A stretch of DNA of 61,190 nucleotides from contig NZ_SISB01000041.1 of NCBI RefSeq assembly GCF_004310295.1, positions 1-61,190 of the forward strand, written 5' to 3'. Both the position numbers and the translations under genes were made by a program. Below are positions 52,501-61,190 of the stretch, one piece after another. Source of the DNA: Pseudomonas sp. BGI-2 (GTDB taxonomy: Bacteria > Pseudomonadota > Gammaproteobacteria > Pseudomonadales > Pseudomonadaceae). Below the pieces are notes generated by a model. It did not search any database, was not told the DNA's origin, and worked only from the letters and a program-made list of their open reading frames with translations. Numbering within the stretch: the first letter of the stretch is position 1; each line of letters opens with the position of its first letter.

Positions 52501-52568
52501 TGTAGGAGCCAGGCTTGCCGGCGAAGGCGTCCTTGAAATCGCCTTCGCCGGCAAGCCTGGCTCCTACA
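52501..52568. repeat. Perfect 29-bp inverted repeat between pstA and pstB
   Basis: TGTAGGAGCCAGGCTTGCCG... (52501-52529) pairs exactly with 52540-52568 across a 10-base loop. It is a REP/BIME-like unit of the 'tgtaggagc' family, lying within the pst operon, in the 157-base pstA-pstB gap. It may cause partial termination or protect upstream mRNA. Confidence 0.85.
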
Positions 52569-52581
52569 GGGAGCGGCGGTA

Positions 52582-54252
52582 TTAACTATCCAGCGCTTTG
52601 TACTTCTCGCGCAGGTGGTTACGGATATAGACGGCCGACAAGTTGAGCGTGGCGATCACCAGCACCAGCAGCAGCGCCGTGGCGTACACCAACGGCCGCG
52701 CAGCTTCGACGTTCGGGCTCTGGAAGCCGACGTCATAAATGTGGAAGCCCAAGTGCATGATCTTCTGGTCAAGGTGAAGGTACGGGTAGTTACCGTCCAG
52801 TGGCAGCGACGGTGCCAGTTTCACCACACCCACTAGCATCAGCGGCGCCACTTCACCGGCGGCGCGAGCCACGGCGAGGATCATGCCGGTCATCATCGCC
52901 GGGCTGGCCATTGGCAGCACGATCTTCCACAAGGTTTCAGCCTTGGTCGCGCCGAGGGCCAACGAGCCTTCACGCACGGTGCGAGGAATCCGCGCCAGGC
53001 CTTCTTCGGTGGCCACGATCACCACCGGCACCGCCAGCAGCGCCAGGGTCAGGGAGGCCCAGAGCAGGCCCGGCGTACCGAAGGTCGGTGCCGGCAGTGC
53101 TTCAGGGAAGAACAGCCGGTCGACCGAGCCGCCGAGTACGTAGACGAAGAAGCCCAGACCGAACACGCCGTAGACGATAGCCGGAACGCCCGCCAGGTTG
53201 TTCACCGCGATGCGGATCAGACGAGTCATGGTGTTCTGTTTCGCATACTCACGCAGGTAGACCGCCGCCAGCACGCCGAACGGCGTCACGACCATCGCCA
53301 TGATCAGGGTCATCATCACAGTGCCGAAAATCGCCGGGAAGATCCCGCCTTCGGTGTTCGCTTCACGCGGGTCGTCGCTGAGGAATTCCCACATCTTGCT
53401 GAAGTAGAAACCGATCTTGGTGAAGGTGCCCATCGCGTTCGGCTGGTAGGCATGAACCACTTTGCCGATGTCGATGACGACTTCTTTGCCGTTGGCATCG
53501 CGGGCCGTCAGGCTGTCGCGGTTGAACTGGGCGTGCAGATCGGCAAGACGTGCTTCGATGTCCTGATAACGTGCGTTCAGCTCGGCGCGCTCGGATTCCA
53601 TGTCCGCTTGTGCGGCGGCGTCGAGGGTGCCGGCCAGTTCCAGCTTGCGACCGTGCAGGCGGATGCGTTCGAGGCCGGCGTTGATCGCGCCGATGTCTAC
53701 TTTTTCAAGGGTCTTGAGCTGTGCGGCGAGCTCGTTGACGCGGTCAACACGAGCCTGCAACTCAGGCCACGCGGCTTCGCCTTCAGCAATAACCTTGCCT
53801 TCCTGTTTGACGTTGACCAGGTAGCCGTAGAAATTGCCCCACTCGCGGCGCTCGATGGCCATCAGCTCCGGCGGCGTCTTCTGGTTGGTCAGCCACTCGC
53901 CGACGATCCAGGTGAAGTCGTTGCCGTTCAAGTCACGGTTGCCGACCTTGATCAGCTCGCGGGTCATGAACTCCGGGCCCTGATCGGGCACTGGCAGGCC
54001 AGCGCTTTTCAGGCGCTCGCGCGGCACTTCTTCTTTCTGCACGATCTCGCCGATGACCAGGTGATTGGCCTGGCCCGGCACGTCGTAGCTGGCGTGAATC
54101 AAGTCCGCCGGCCAAAAATGACCCAGACCGCGCACGGCAATCACCGCGAGCAGGCCAATCGTCATGATGACCGCGATGGACACCGCGCCACCGCTGATCC
54201 AGACGCCTGGGGCGCCGCTCTTGAACCATCCGTTCAGGGAGTTCTGTTTCAC
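52582..54252 (-). CDS. pstA: Phosphate ABC transporter permease PstA
   Basis: A 556-aa permease, about twice the E. coli length. One N-terminal helix (VSIAVIMTIGLLAVIAVRGL) is followed by a large extracytoplasmic insert (about 40-270, with a helical LAAQLKTLEKVDIGAINAGL segment), then the binding-protein-dependent permease domain with the EAA-like loop ATKAETLWKIVLPMASPAMM. The long form is usual in Pseudomonas. It pairs with PstC as the membrane channel. Confidence 0.95.
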   Translation of the reverse strand: MKQNSLNGWFKSGAPGVWISGGAVSIAVIMTIGLLAVIAVRGLGHFWPADLIHASYDVPGQANHLVIGEIVQKEEVPRERLKSAGLPVPDQGPEFMTRELIKVGNRDLNGNDFTWIVGEWLTNQKTPPELMAIERREWGNFYGYLVNVKQEGKVIAEGEAAWPELQARVDRVNELAAQLKTLEKVDIGAINAGLERIRLHGRKLELAGTLDAAAQADMESERAELNARYQDIEARLADLHAQFNRDSLTARDANGKEVVIDIGKVVHAYQPNAMGTFTKIGFYFSKMWEFLSDDPREANTEGGIFPAIFGTVMMTLIMAMVVTPFGVLAAVYLREYAKQNTMTRLIRIAVNNLAGVPAIVYGVFGLGFFVYVLGGSVDRLFFPEALPAPTFGTPGLLWASLTLALLAVPVVIVATEEGLARIPRTVREGSLALGATKAETLWKIVLPMASPAMMTGMILAVARAAGEVAPLMLVGVVKLAPSLPLDGNYPYLHLDQKIMHLGFHIYDVGFQSPNVEAARPLVYATALLLVLVIATLNLSAVYIRNHLREKYKALDS

Positions 54253-54267
54253 AGACTTCTACCTTTC

Positions 54268-56550
54268 TTAAAGCGACGAGTATTTCTTGCGCAGACGCTG
54301 ACGAATCAGTTCCGCGAGGGTGTTCATGACGAAGGTGAACAACAGCAGCACCAGCGCCGAGAGGAATAGCACGCGGTAGTGGCTGCCGCCGACTTCCGAT
54401 TCGGGCATTTCCACCGCGACGTTGGCGGCCAGCGTTCGCAGACCTTCGAACAGGTTCATTTCCATGACCGGCGTGTTACCGGTGGCCATCAGCACGATCA
54501 TGGTTTCACCGACCGCACGGCCCATGCCGATCATCAGTGCCGAGAAGATGCCCGGGCTGGCGGTGAGGATCACCACCCGCGTCATCGTCTGCCACGGCGT
54601 GGCACCGAGGGCCAGAGAACCGAGGGTCAATCCGCGAGGCACGCTGAACACGGCGTCTTCGGCGATGGAGTAGATGTTCGGGATCACCGCGAACCCCATG
54701 GCCAGACCGACCACCAGAGCGTTGCGCTGGTCGTAGGTGATGCCCAGGTCGTGGGAGATCCACATGCGCATGTCGCCACCGAAGAACCAGGTTTCCATGT
54801 ACGGGCTCATGTACAGCGACAGCCAGCCCACGAACAGGATCACCGGAATCAGAATCGCGCTTTCCCAGCCGTCCGGCACTTTCAGGCGGATGGACTCAGG
54901 CAGGCGGCTGAAGACGAAACCGGCCACCAGAATGCCGATCGGCAGAAGCATCAGCAGGCTGAAGATGCCCGGCAAATGTCCTTCCACATACGGAGCGAGG
55001 AACAGGCCGGCGAAGAAACCGAGGATCACCGTCGGCATCGCTTCCATCAGCTCGATCACCGGTTTGACCTTGCGACGCATGCCCGGGGCCATGAAATACG
55101 CAGTGTAGATCGCAGCGGCAACGGCCAGTGGCGCGGCCAGCAGCATGGCGTAGAACGCGGCTTTCAGGGTGCCGAACGTCAGCGGCGACAGACTCAGCTT
55201 GGGTTCGAAGTCGGTGTTGGCGGCGGTCGATTGCCAGACGTATTTAGGCTCGTCGTAGTTCTCGTACCAGACCTTGCTCCATAACGCGCTCCAGGAAACC
55301 TCCGGGTGCGGGTTGTCGAGAAGCAGCGGTTGCAGCTTGCCGCCCTGCTCCACAATGATGCGGTTGGCCCGTGGCGACAGACCGAAAAGGCCTTGGCCAT
55401 CGACCACTTGATCCACCAGCAAGGTGCGGTGAGCGGTGCTGTGGAACACGCCGAGCTTGCCTGCAGCGTCAAGAGCAACAAAGCCTTTGCGACGTTCTTC
55501 GGCGGTGATTTCAATGATTGGCGTAGTGCCCATCTGGAAGGTGCGAATCTGCTTCAGACGCTGCTCGCCATCCGGGTCGCGGGCCATGAACCACTGGGCC
55601 AGACCGCCCTTCGAATCACCCAGGATCAGCGAGATACCGCCGACCAATTGAGTACTGGCGGTAATCTCGGCATCGCCATTTTCGAGCAGCTTGTAACGAC
55701 CGTTGAGGCTCTTGTCACGCAGGCTGAATACGTCGGCCTGGGCGCGACCGTTAATCACGTACAGCCATTGCTGGCGCGGGTCGACGAAGATGTTCTTCAC
55801 CGGCTCGGTCATCTGCGGCAGATCGATGCGCTTCTGCTCGTTGGTGATTTCGCCGGTCATCATGTTTTCTTCGCTGGTCAGCGATAGAACATTGAGTTGC
55901 GCACCGGTCGAGCCGACAAGCATCAGCGTGGTGTCGGTGGCGTTGAGGCTGACATGCTCCAGCGCACCGCCCGCCTCGTTCAGCGCTATCGGGGTTTCGC
56001 CGTACGGGTACTCGATGGCTGGCGTGATCGTCTTCTTGCCATCCGGGTAGCTGACTTTATAGGTGTGACGGAACACCAAGGCCTGGCCGTTGGAGAAACC
56101 CATCGCTACCAGCGGATGACCGGGCTGGTCTTCACCGATGGAAGTGACGCTGGCACCCGCCGGAACCGGCAGATCGACGCGCTTGAGTTCGGCGCCACTG
56201 TCGATGTCGAAGAACAGCGCCTGCCCTTTGTCGGAAACCCGCATGACGACCTGATTCTGCTCTTCCAGTGAGATCATCAACGGCTTGCCGGCGTCTTGCA
56301 TCCAGGCCGGCGTGATGGCGTCCTTGGTCGTCAGGTCGGCACCCTGGAACAGAGGGAAGACGATGTAGGCGAGGAAGAAGAAGATCAGCGTGATCGCGCC
56401 GAGAACGGCAAGGCCGCCCACGAGGACGTACCAGCGGGTCAGGCGATCTTTGAGCGCGCGGATGCGGCGCTTGCGTTGCAGCTCAGGCGTATTGAAATCA
56501 ATTCGCTTGGGAGGATTAGTAGTCATGGTGGAATTGGCCAGATCATTCAT
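54268..56550 (-). CDS. pstC: Phosphate ABC transporter permease PstC
   Basis: A 760-aa permease, also the long Pseudomonas type. One N-terminal helix (VLVGGLAVLGAITLIFFFLAYI) is followed by an extracytoplasmic domain of about 370 aa with beta-propeller-like repeats (GQALFFDIDSGAELKRVDLP, GFVALDAAGKLGVFHS). The C-terminal permease domain contains ALGATPWQTMTRVVILTASP. Start taken as ATG 56550; a GTG two codons upstream is possible. 15 bases separate it from pstA. Confidence 0.94.
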   Translation of the reverse strand: MNDLANSTMTTNPPKRIDFNTPELQRKRRIRALKDRLTRWYVLVGGLAVLGAITLIFFFLAYIVFPLFQGADLTTKDAITPAWMQDAGKPLMISLEEQNQVVMRVSDKGQALFFDIDSGAELKRVDLPVPAGASVTSIGEDQPGHPLVAMGFSNGQALVFRHTYKVSYPDGKKTITPAIEYPYGETPIALNEAGGALEHVSLNATDTTLMLVGSTGAQLNVLSLTSEENMMTGEITNEQKRIDLPQMTEPVKNIFVDPRQQWLYVINGRAQADVFSLRDKSLNGRYKLLENGDAEITASTQLVGGISLILGDSKGGLAQWFMARDPDGEQRLKQIRTFQMGTTPIIEITAEERRKGFVALDAAGKLGVFHSTAHRTLLVDQVVDGQGLFGLSPRANRIIVEQGGKLQPLLLDNPHPEVSWSALWSKVWYENYDEPKYVWQSTAANTDFEPKLSLSPLTFGTLKAAFYAMLLAAPLAVAAAIYTAYFMAPGMRRKVKPVIELMEAMPTVILGFFAGLFLAPYVEGHLPGIFSLLMLLPIGILVAGFVFSRLPESIRLKVPDGWESAILIPVILFVGWLSLYMSPYMETWFFGGDMRMWISHDLGITYDQRNALVVGLAMGFAVIPNIYSIAEDAVFSVPRGLTLGSLALGATPWQTMTRVVILTASPGIFSALMIGMGRAVGETMIVLMATGNTPVMEMNLFEGLRTLAANVAVEMPESEVGGSHYRVLFLSALVLLLFTFVMNTLAELIRQRLRKKYSSL

Positions 56551-56651
56551 GCGCACACCCTAGCGATCCTGTATGACAGAAAGATGACAGTGCAGTGACG
56601 CAACAAATCCGCCGCCAGAGGGAACTGGCAGTGGATCAAAAATTTGGGGGT

Positions 56652-56703
56652 GTAGGAGCGGGCGTACCCGCTCCCACTGGAGCCCGGAAATCATCCCGGA
56701 CTC
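56652..56703. repeat. Hairpins between pstS and pstC
   Basis: Two adjacent imperfect hairpins: gtgtaggagcGGGCGTACCCGCTCccac and GAGCCCGGaaatcatCCCGGACTC. They lie in the 159-base gap after pstS. Such structures often lower expression of distal genes relative to the binding-protein gene. Confidence 0.55.
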
Positions 56704-56709
56704 AAGGTG

Positions 56710-57708
56710 TTACTTCTTTACGACGTTGCCGCCTTCTTGCAGACCCAGGTCAGCCAGTGCTTTTGCAGCAACCTTGGCCGGCAGTGGGATGTAGCCGTCT
56801 TTCACTACAACTTCCTGACCCTGTTTGGACAGAATCAGCTTCACGAACTCGGCTTCCAACGGGGCCAGAGGCTTGTTCGGGGCTTTGTTGACGTAAACGT
56901 AGAGGAAACGCGACAGCGGGTACTTGCCGTTCAGGGCGTTTTCTTCGGTGTCTTCGACGAACTCGGTGCTGCCTTTCTTGGCCAGAGCTACCGTCTTCAC
57001 GCTAGCGGTTTTGTAGCCGATGCCCGAGTAACCTACGCCGTTCAGCGAAGAACTGATCGACTGTACGACCGAAGCCGAACCTGGTTGTTCGTTGACGTTT
57101 GGCTTGTAGTCGCCTTTGCACAAGGCTTCTTCTTTGAAGTAGCCATAGGTGCCCGATACCGAGTTACGACCGAACAGTTGAACCGGCTTGTTCGCCAGGT
57201 CGCCGGTCACACCCAGGTCACCCCAGGTTTTCACGTCGGTTTTAGCGCCGCACAGACGAGTGGACGAGAAGATCGCGTCGACTTGCTCCATGGTCATGTG
57301 CTGGATCGGGTTGTCTTTGTGCACGAACACAGCCAGGGCATCCACGGCAACCGGGATAGCGGTTGGCTTGTAGCCATATTTGGTTTCGAAGGCCTGCAGC
57401 TCGTTGTCCTTCATCTTGCGGCTCATCGGGCCCAGGTTAGCGGTGCCTTCAGTCAGCGCAGGTGGCGCGGTCGACGAACCGGCAGCCTGAATCTGGATGT
57501 TTACGTTCGGGTATTCTTTTTTGTAGTTCTCAGCCCACAGGGTCATGAGGTTGGCCAGGGTATCGGAGCCGACGCTGGACAGGTTGCCCGACACACCAGT
57601 GGTCTTGGTGTAGCTCGGGATAGCAGGGTCAACAGCGGCAACCGCGTTGGCAGTCGCAACGCCAGCAGCGACAAAAGTCATTGCCGCCATCAAACGCTTC
57701 AGTTTCAT
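56710..57708 (-). CDS. pstS: Phosphate-binding protein PstS
   Basis: A 332-aa periplasmic binding protein. The signal peptide (LMAAMTFVAAGVATANAVA) is followed by GVSGNLSSVGSDTLANLMTL, the anion-binding SSTAPPALTEGTANLGPMSR segment, and FGRNSVSGTYGYFKEEAL with the SGT phosphate contact. First gene of the pst operon, with a Pho box upstream. Confidence 0.97.
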   Translation of the reverse strand: MKLKRLMAAMTFVAAGVATANAVAAVDPAIPSYTKTTGVSGNLSSVGSDTLANLMTLWAENYKKEYPNVNIQIQAAGSSTAPPALTEGTANLGPMSRKMKDNELQAFETKYGYKPTAIPVAVDALAVFVHKDNPIQHMTMEQVDAIFSSTRLCGAKTDVKTWGDLGVTGDLANKPVQLFGRNSVSGTYGYFKEEALCKGDYKPNVNEQPGSASVVQSISSSLNGVGYSGIGYKTASVKTVALAKKGSTEFVEDTEENALNGKYPLSRFLYVYVNKAPNKPLAPLEAEFVKLILSKQGQEVVVKDGYIPLPAKVAAKALADLGLQEGGNVVKK

Positions 57709-57769
57709 GCCTTACTCCTAGCAGATAGGTGTGTTAAGTCGGGGCCAAGTATCAGCAGGCCGTGTGAAC

Positions 57770-57803
57770 ACTCTATGGCTGAAATATGACAATTAGATGA
57801 AAG
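57770..57803 (-). promoter_or_regulatory. Pho box and -10 element of the pstS promoter
   Basis: Read on the minus strand: CTTTCATCTAATTGTCAT (two 7-base repeats 4 apart, 57786-57803), followed 4 bases later by a weaker CAGCCAT (57775-57781). TAGAGT (57770-57775) lies 10 bases after the second repeat, the spacing of PhoB-activated promoters. About 60 bases of 5' leader precede the pstS start. Confidence 0.85.
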
Positions 57804-57844
57804 GCCAGCATTCGATGTTTTGAAGGGATACCGCGTCATCGTTC

Positions 57845-57927
57845 TTCGCGGGCAAGCCTCGCTCCTACAGGAAATACGCCATGTTGGAATTAATGCATAT
57901 CCTGTAGGAGCGAGGCTTGCCCGCGAA
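57845..57927. repeat. 27-bp inverted repeat between pstS promoter and the MFS gene
   Basis: TTCGCGGGCAAGCCTCGCTC... (57845-57871) pairs exactly with 57901-57927. Same 'tgtaggagc' repeat family as 52501-52568. It lies just after the end of the leftward MFS gene and upstream of the pstS promoter, so it may terminate MFS transcription before pst. Confidence 0.8.
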
Positions 57928-57940
57928 GGCGTCAGTCGGC

Positions 57941-59239
57941 TTAGCGGCCCTTCTTCCAGAGGTAAGCGCCTACCAGAATCCCGACCCCACAAATAATCGC
58001 CACGTAGTACGCCGGACCCATCGGGCTTTCCTTGAGCAGCAGCGTCACAACCATCGGCGTCAGCCCACCAAAAATCGCATAAGCCAGGTTGTAGGAGAAC
58101 GACAACCCGCTAAAGCGCACCACCGCCGGAAAGGCTTTTACCATCACGTACGGCACTGCACCGATGGTGCCGACCAGGAAGCCTGTCAACGCGTACATCG
58201 GGTACAGCCAGTCCGGGTGATTGAACAGGCTGTGATAGAAAGTCCACGAGCTGAACAACAGCGCAGCACTGCCAAACACGAACACTCGACCAGCACCGAA
58301 TCGATCAGCCAAAGCACCGGACGCCACGCAGCCAAAGCTCAGGAACACAATCGCCAGGCTGTTAGCCTGCAACGCCGTGGTCGGCGAGAAGTGGTAAACG
58401 GTCTGCAGCACGGTCGGGGTCATCAGAATGACCACGATGATGCCGGCGGACAGCAGCCAGGTCAGCAGCATGGAAATCAGGATCGCACCGCGATGGTCGC
58501 GCAACACAGCGCGCAGCGGCACTTCTTCGGCCAGGGCTTTGCGCAGTTGCAGCTCGGCGAATACCGGGGTCTCGTGCAACCAGCGGCGCAGGTAGACCGA
58601 GAACAGCCCGAACACGCCGCCCAGCAGGAATGGGATCCGCCAGGCGTAATCGGACACTTCCAGCGGGGTGTAAATGCTGTTGATCGCGGTGGCGACCAAT
58701 GAACCCAGGAGGATGCCAGCCGTCAGACCGCTCGTCAGAGTGCCGCAGGCATAACCGATATGACGCGCCGGGACGTGTTCGGAAACGAATACCCACGCGC
58801 CCGGCACTTCCCCCCCAATTGCCGCGCCTTGAATCACCCGCATCAGCAGCAACAGGATCGGCGCCCACATGCCGATCTGCGCATAGGTCGGCAGCAAGCC
58901 CATGATCAGGGTCGGTACCGCCATCATGAAAATGCTCAGGGTGAACATCTTCTTGCGGCCCAGCAGATCGCCGAAGTGCGCCATGACAATGCCGCCCAGC
59001 GGACGAGCAAGGTAGCCGGCGGCGAAGATGCCGAACGTCTGCATCAGGCGCAGCCACTCGGGCATGTCCGCCGGGAAGAACAGTTTGCCCACCACTGTGG
59101 CGAAGAACACAAAGATGATGAAGTCGTAAAACTCCAGCGCGCCACCCAAGGCAGACAGCGATAAAGTCTTGTAGTCGCTACGGGTTAACGGTCGTGCAGG
59201 CTGGGTCGGCTGCGCGATGCTAGAGGGCGCTGTGGTCAT
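57941..59239 (-). CDS. MFS transporter, metabolite:H+ symporter type
   Basis: A 432-aa protein with about 12 membrane helices, starting at ATG 59239 (MTTAPSSIAQPTQ). The first helix region GALEFYDFIIFVFFATVVGKLFF and the loop GAHFGDLLGRKKMF-like IVMAHFGDLLGRKKMFTLS are typical of the MHS/ProP-ShiA subfamily of organic acid or osmolyte symporters. Substrate not predictable. A similar gene follows pstS in P. aeruginosa (PA5370). Confidence 0.9.
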   Translation of the reverse strand: MTTAPSSIAQPTQPARPLTRSDYKTLSLSALGGALEFYDFIIFVFFATVVGKLFFPADMPEWLRLMQTFGIFAAGYLARPLGGIVMAHFGDLLGRKKMFTLSIFMMAVPTLIMGLLPTYAQIGMWAPILLLLMRVIQGAAIGGEVPGAWVFVSEHVPARHIGYACGTLTSGLTAGILLGSLVATAINSIYTPLEVSDYAWRIPFLLGGVFGLFSVYLRRWLHETPVFAELQLRKALAEEVPLRAVLRDHRGAILISMLLTWLLSAGIIVVILMTPTVLQTVYHFSPTTALQANSLAIVFLSFGCVASGALADRFGAGRVFVFGSAALLFSSWTFYHSLFNHPDWLYPMYALTGFLVGTIGAVPYVMVKAFPAVVRFSGLSFSYNLAYAIFGGLTPMVVTLLLKESPMGPAYYVAIICGVGILVGAYLWKKGR

Positions 59240-59621
59240 GGCAAGGGCTTCTCTTATAGTCGGATCTGCAACCCCAACAACGCTGGCGGGGGCTTGGGCA
59301 GGTCCGGCACGATAGCAAATTGTTCGAAAAAGCACATAGAGGTGCATATTTGACGGTCAAAATGAGAACCGGACGGTCGTCTCGGAGTCTACCGACCGAT
59401 ATACTCGCTGCGTTGCAGCATTTGTAAGGGGTTGCTGTGCGAAAACGCGCTGGCTGTCAGGCAAGGTATTTGCCTGGTTCAGTCGCTTTCGCAGAGTTTC
59501 CCTTTAGGCGCCTTACGAAAAACGTGACGGACGTAGTATGTTCGGGCTGAATCGTTTTTCCTTGAGACGGCTATTCACGTGAAGTACTTATGAAGAGTCA
59601 CGGGTCAGAGGCACCCCCGGC
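59240..59621. other. Divergent intergenic region, MFS gene and thioesterase
   Basis: About 380 bases without a gene. It should hold divergent promoters. I see no Pho box, no perfect hairpin and no clear operator. TTGAGACGG and short AT-rich tracts occur but cannot be assigned. Confidence 0.5.
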
Positions 59622-60026
59622 ATGATAGAGCTCGAACAAGAAGATCCAATTCCGCAAGGCGACCTGGCCCTGCAAATCACCGCGCTTCCGCGTGAAACCA
59701 ACGGATTCGGCGATATCTTCGGCGGCTGGCTGGTCGCACAGATGGATCTGGCCGGCACCGCAATGGCCAGCAAAGTCGCTGGCGGACGCGTGGCGACCGT
59801 TGCAATTGATCGCATGGCGTTCCTGGTTCCGGTAGCGGTGGGCGCTCAGCTCTCCTTCTATACCCAGGCGCTGGAAATCGGCCGCAGCTCGATTCAGATG
59901 ATGGTCGAAGTCTGGAGCGACGATCCGCTGTCCAGCGAGTGGCGTAAAGTGACTGAAGCCGTGTTTGTGTTTGTCGCAATCGATGGCAGCGGCCGTACCC
60001 GTTCGGTTCCTCCGCGCGCGCGTTAA
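59622..60026 (+). CDS. Acyl-CoA thioesterase, hotdog fold (YciA-like)
   Basis: A 134-aa hotdog protein. Conserved positions: NGFGDIFGGWLVAQMDLAGT (family motif with the Asp of the catalytic region), VATVAIDRMAFLVPVAVGAQ and the C-terminal FVFVAIDGSGRTRSVP. It hydrolyses acyl-CoA esters in the cytoplasm. Physiological substrate unknown. Single gene or co-transcribed with the epimerase gene 57 bases downstream. Confidence 0.9.
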   Translation: MIELEQEDPIPQGDLALQITALPRETNGFGDIFGGWLVAQMDLAGTAMASKVAGGRVATVAIDRMAFLVPVAVGAQLSFYTQALEIGRSSIQMMVEVWSDDPLSSEWRKVTEAVFVFVAIDGSGRTRSVPPRAR

Positions 60027-60083
60027 ACACCGCAACGTTTCTGCGGTCCATTGCAGTCATTGTTCCTGATCGAGAGTTGCCCC

Positions 60084-60983
60084 ATGAGCACGCCCAACGT
60101 TGAAGCCGTGAAACTGGATGAACTGAACTGTTGGCGCATCCGCCACGGTCAGGCCGAATTGCTGGTTGCCCAGCAAGGCGCGCACATCCTCAGTTATCAA
60201 TTGGCCGGCCAACCGCCGCTGATCTGGCTGAACGACGAGGCTGTGTTCAAGACCGGCAAGAGCATCCGTGCCGGCGTTCCGGTGTGCTGGCCGTGGTTTG
60301 GCAATTTCCCGCGCAACCCGCAAAGCGTCCAGGCGATGCGCGTGAGCAACGAACCGCCAACCGCCCACGGTTTTGTCCGGGCGATGGATTGGGAACTGGG
60401 CGGTATCGAAGCCGAGGGCGAGAGCCTGAACGTGCAATTCATCCTGCCCTACCCTGAAGGCGGCTTCCCTGGCTGGCAACATCAGGTGGATCTGAAGCTG
60501 AGCATTCGTCTGGATGAGCAACTGCACATCAGCCTGACCAGCCACAATCGCGGCACTGACAAAGTCACCATCAGCCAGGCGCTGCACAGCTATTTCGCGG
60601 TCAGTGATGTGCGTAATGTGCAGGTCGAAGGGCTGGATGGCTTGAGTTACATCGAGACGCTGGATGACTGGAAAACCAAGGCTCAGACCGGTGAGCTGCG
60701 TTTTACCGGCGAGACTGATCGCATCTACCTCAATACCCCGGCGAAGCTGAGCATTGTCGACCCGGCGTGGGAACGACGCATCGAGCTGACCAGCAGTGGT
60801 TCGCGCACGGCGGTGATCTGGAACCCGTGGATCGAACGCGCGGCGGCGTTCAGCGACATGGCAGACGATGGCTGGCAGAAGATGCTATGCATCGAGACGG
60901 CGAATGTGATGGATGACGTGGTGACACTGGCGCCGGGGGCGAGCCATACACTGGGCGTGAGCATCGGCAGCAAACCGCTGTAA
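60084..60983 (+). CDS. D-hexose-6-phosphate mutarotase (YeaD-like aldose epimerase)
   Basis: A 299-aa galactose mutarotase-fold protein from ATG 60084; an earlier in-frame ATG (60051) lies among poor coding sequence. Signature stretches: GAHILSYQLAGQPPLIWLND, IRAGVPVCWPWFG (phosphate/sugar site), AHGFVRAMDWELG with the catalytic His, and ALHSYFAVSDV. It interconverts anomers of hexose-6-phosphate. GAGAG precedes the start by about 8 bases. Confidence 0.92.
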   Translation: MSTPNVEAVKLDELNCWRIRHGQAELLVAQQGAHILSYQLAGQPPLIWLNDEAVFKTGKSIRAGVPVCWPWFGNFPRNPQSVQAMRVSNEPPTAHGFVRAMDWELGGIEAEGESLNVQFILPYPEGGFPGWQHQVDLKLSIRLDEQLHISLTSHNRGTDKVTISQALHSYFAVSDVRNVQVEGLDGLSYIETLDDWKTKAQTGELRFTGETDRIYLNTPAKLSIVDPAWERRIELTSSGSRTAVIWNPWIERAAAFSDMADDGWQKMLCIETANVMDDVVTLAPGASHTLGVSIGSKPL

Positions 60984-61084
60984 CACCGCAAAACCAATGT
61001 GAGAGCGAGCCTGCTCGCGATGAGGCCATAACATCCAACATCAATGTTGACTGTTAAACCGCCATCACGCCCTGAGCCTTTCCG

Positions 61085-61190
61085 TCAACGCGGTTTTGCT
61101 GTGTCCAGCTCGCTGGTCAACGGTGAGCCGTGCCGGAGCAAGGCCTGTAAATAAACCTTTTCGTCGTACACGGTACTGGTCTTCCAGCAC
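61085..61190 (-). CDS. 3' end of a gene running off the right edge
   Basis: Reading leftwards from the edge, the frame ending at TGA (61085-61087) encodes CWKTSTVYDEKVYLQALLRH followed by GSPLTSELDTAKPR. It resembles the tail of an IS110-type transposase, but the fragment (34 residues) is too short to be sure. A repeat-like segment at 60995-61025 (gagcgagcctgctcgc) lies between it and the epimerase gene. Partial. Confidence 0.3.
   Translation of the reverse strand, partial: CWKTSTVYDEKVYLQALLRHGSPLTSELDTAKPR

Noticed and set aside
1..61190. CRISPR array, tRNA or rRNA genes
   Set aside because: No regularly spaced repeats, tRNA-like T-loop sequence or rRNA stretches were recognised by eye. 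Repeats seen are REP-type hairpins and one tandem gene duplication.

Overview
The window reads as a chromosomal segment of a fluorescent-type Pseudomonas (P. fluorescens/putida group). This rests on the gene order hupB-rubredoxin reductase-rubredoxin-ubiC-ubiA-phoB-phoR-(CNNM protein)-(M23 protein)-response regulator-phoU-pstB-pstA-pstC-pstS-MFS, which matches from memory the PA5348-PA5370 stretch of P. aeruginosa, on the GC-rich codon use, and on the Pseudomonas-type inverted repeats between genes. The species cannot be fixed from sequence alone.

Bases 1-40,850 are an accessory island. Its core is a type VI secretion system (T6SS) read leftwards on the minus strand: tssA, tssB, tssC, tssE, tssF, tssG, tssH/clpV, an sfa-type sigma-54 activator, a small lipoprotein, fha/tagH, tssJ, tssK, tssL, tssM, a PP2C phosphatase, a Ser/Thr kinase and vgrG. 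Apart from the inserted cargo this is the gene order of the P. aeruginosa H2-T6SS. No hcp is present. Three cargo modules are attached: (i) vgrG, a 959-aa multidomain probable cell-wall effector and a stack of four exported proteins at the left end (315-6492); (ii) a PAAR protein, a 321-aa putative effector (DUF6402-like) and membrane-anchored putative immunity genes, one of them frameshifted, inserted between tssE and tssF (25346-28053); (iii) a 1209-aa VasX-like probable pore-forming toxin with two tandem copies of a membrane immunity candidate (DUF6708-like) and an orphan copy of the toxin C-terminus (33808-39913). A double zinc-ribbon/HTH gene (DUF746-like) lies between modules (ii) and (iii). 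The island carries an IS3-family transposase tail at its left edge, and related short gene remnants lie near both edges (156-245 and 40591-40692).

From 40,875 onward the content is core: HU-type DNA-binding protein, rubredoxin and its reductase, the first two ubiquinone genes (ubiC, ubiA), a small exported protein, and the phosphate regulon (phoB-phoR; pstS-pstC-pstA-pstB-phoU), with Pho boxes visible upstream of phoB and pstS. Between them lie a CNNM/CorC-type membrane protein, a LytM-like protein and a response regulator. The right end holds an MFS transporter, a hotdog thioesterase and a hexose-6-phosphate epimerase-like protein.

Functionally, TssB/C form the sheath, TssA/E/F/G/K the baseplate, TssJ/L/M the membrane complex and ClpV recycles the sheath. 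The kinase, phosphatase and Fha protein would set firing by threonine phosphorylation, and the sigma-54 activator would drive transcription. VgrG and PAAR form the spike that carries the peptidoglycan-directed and membrane-directed toxins, each followed closely by immunity candidates in the compartment its toxin would attack.
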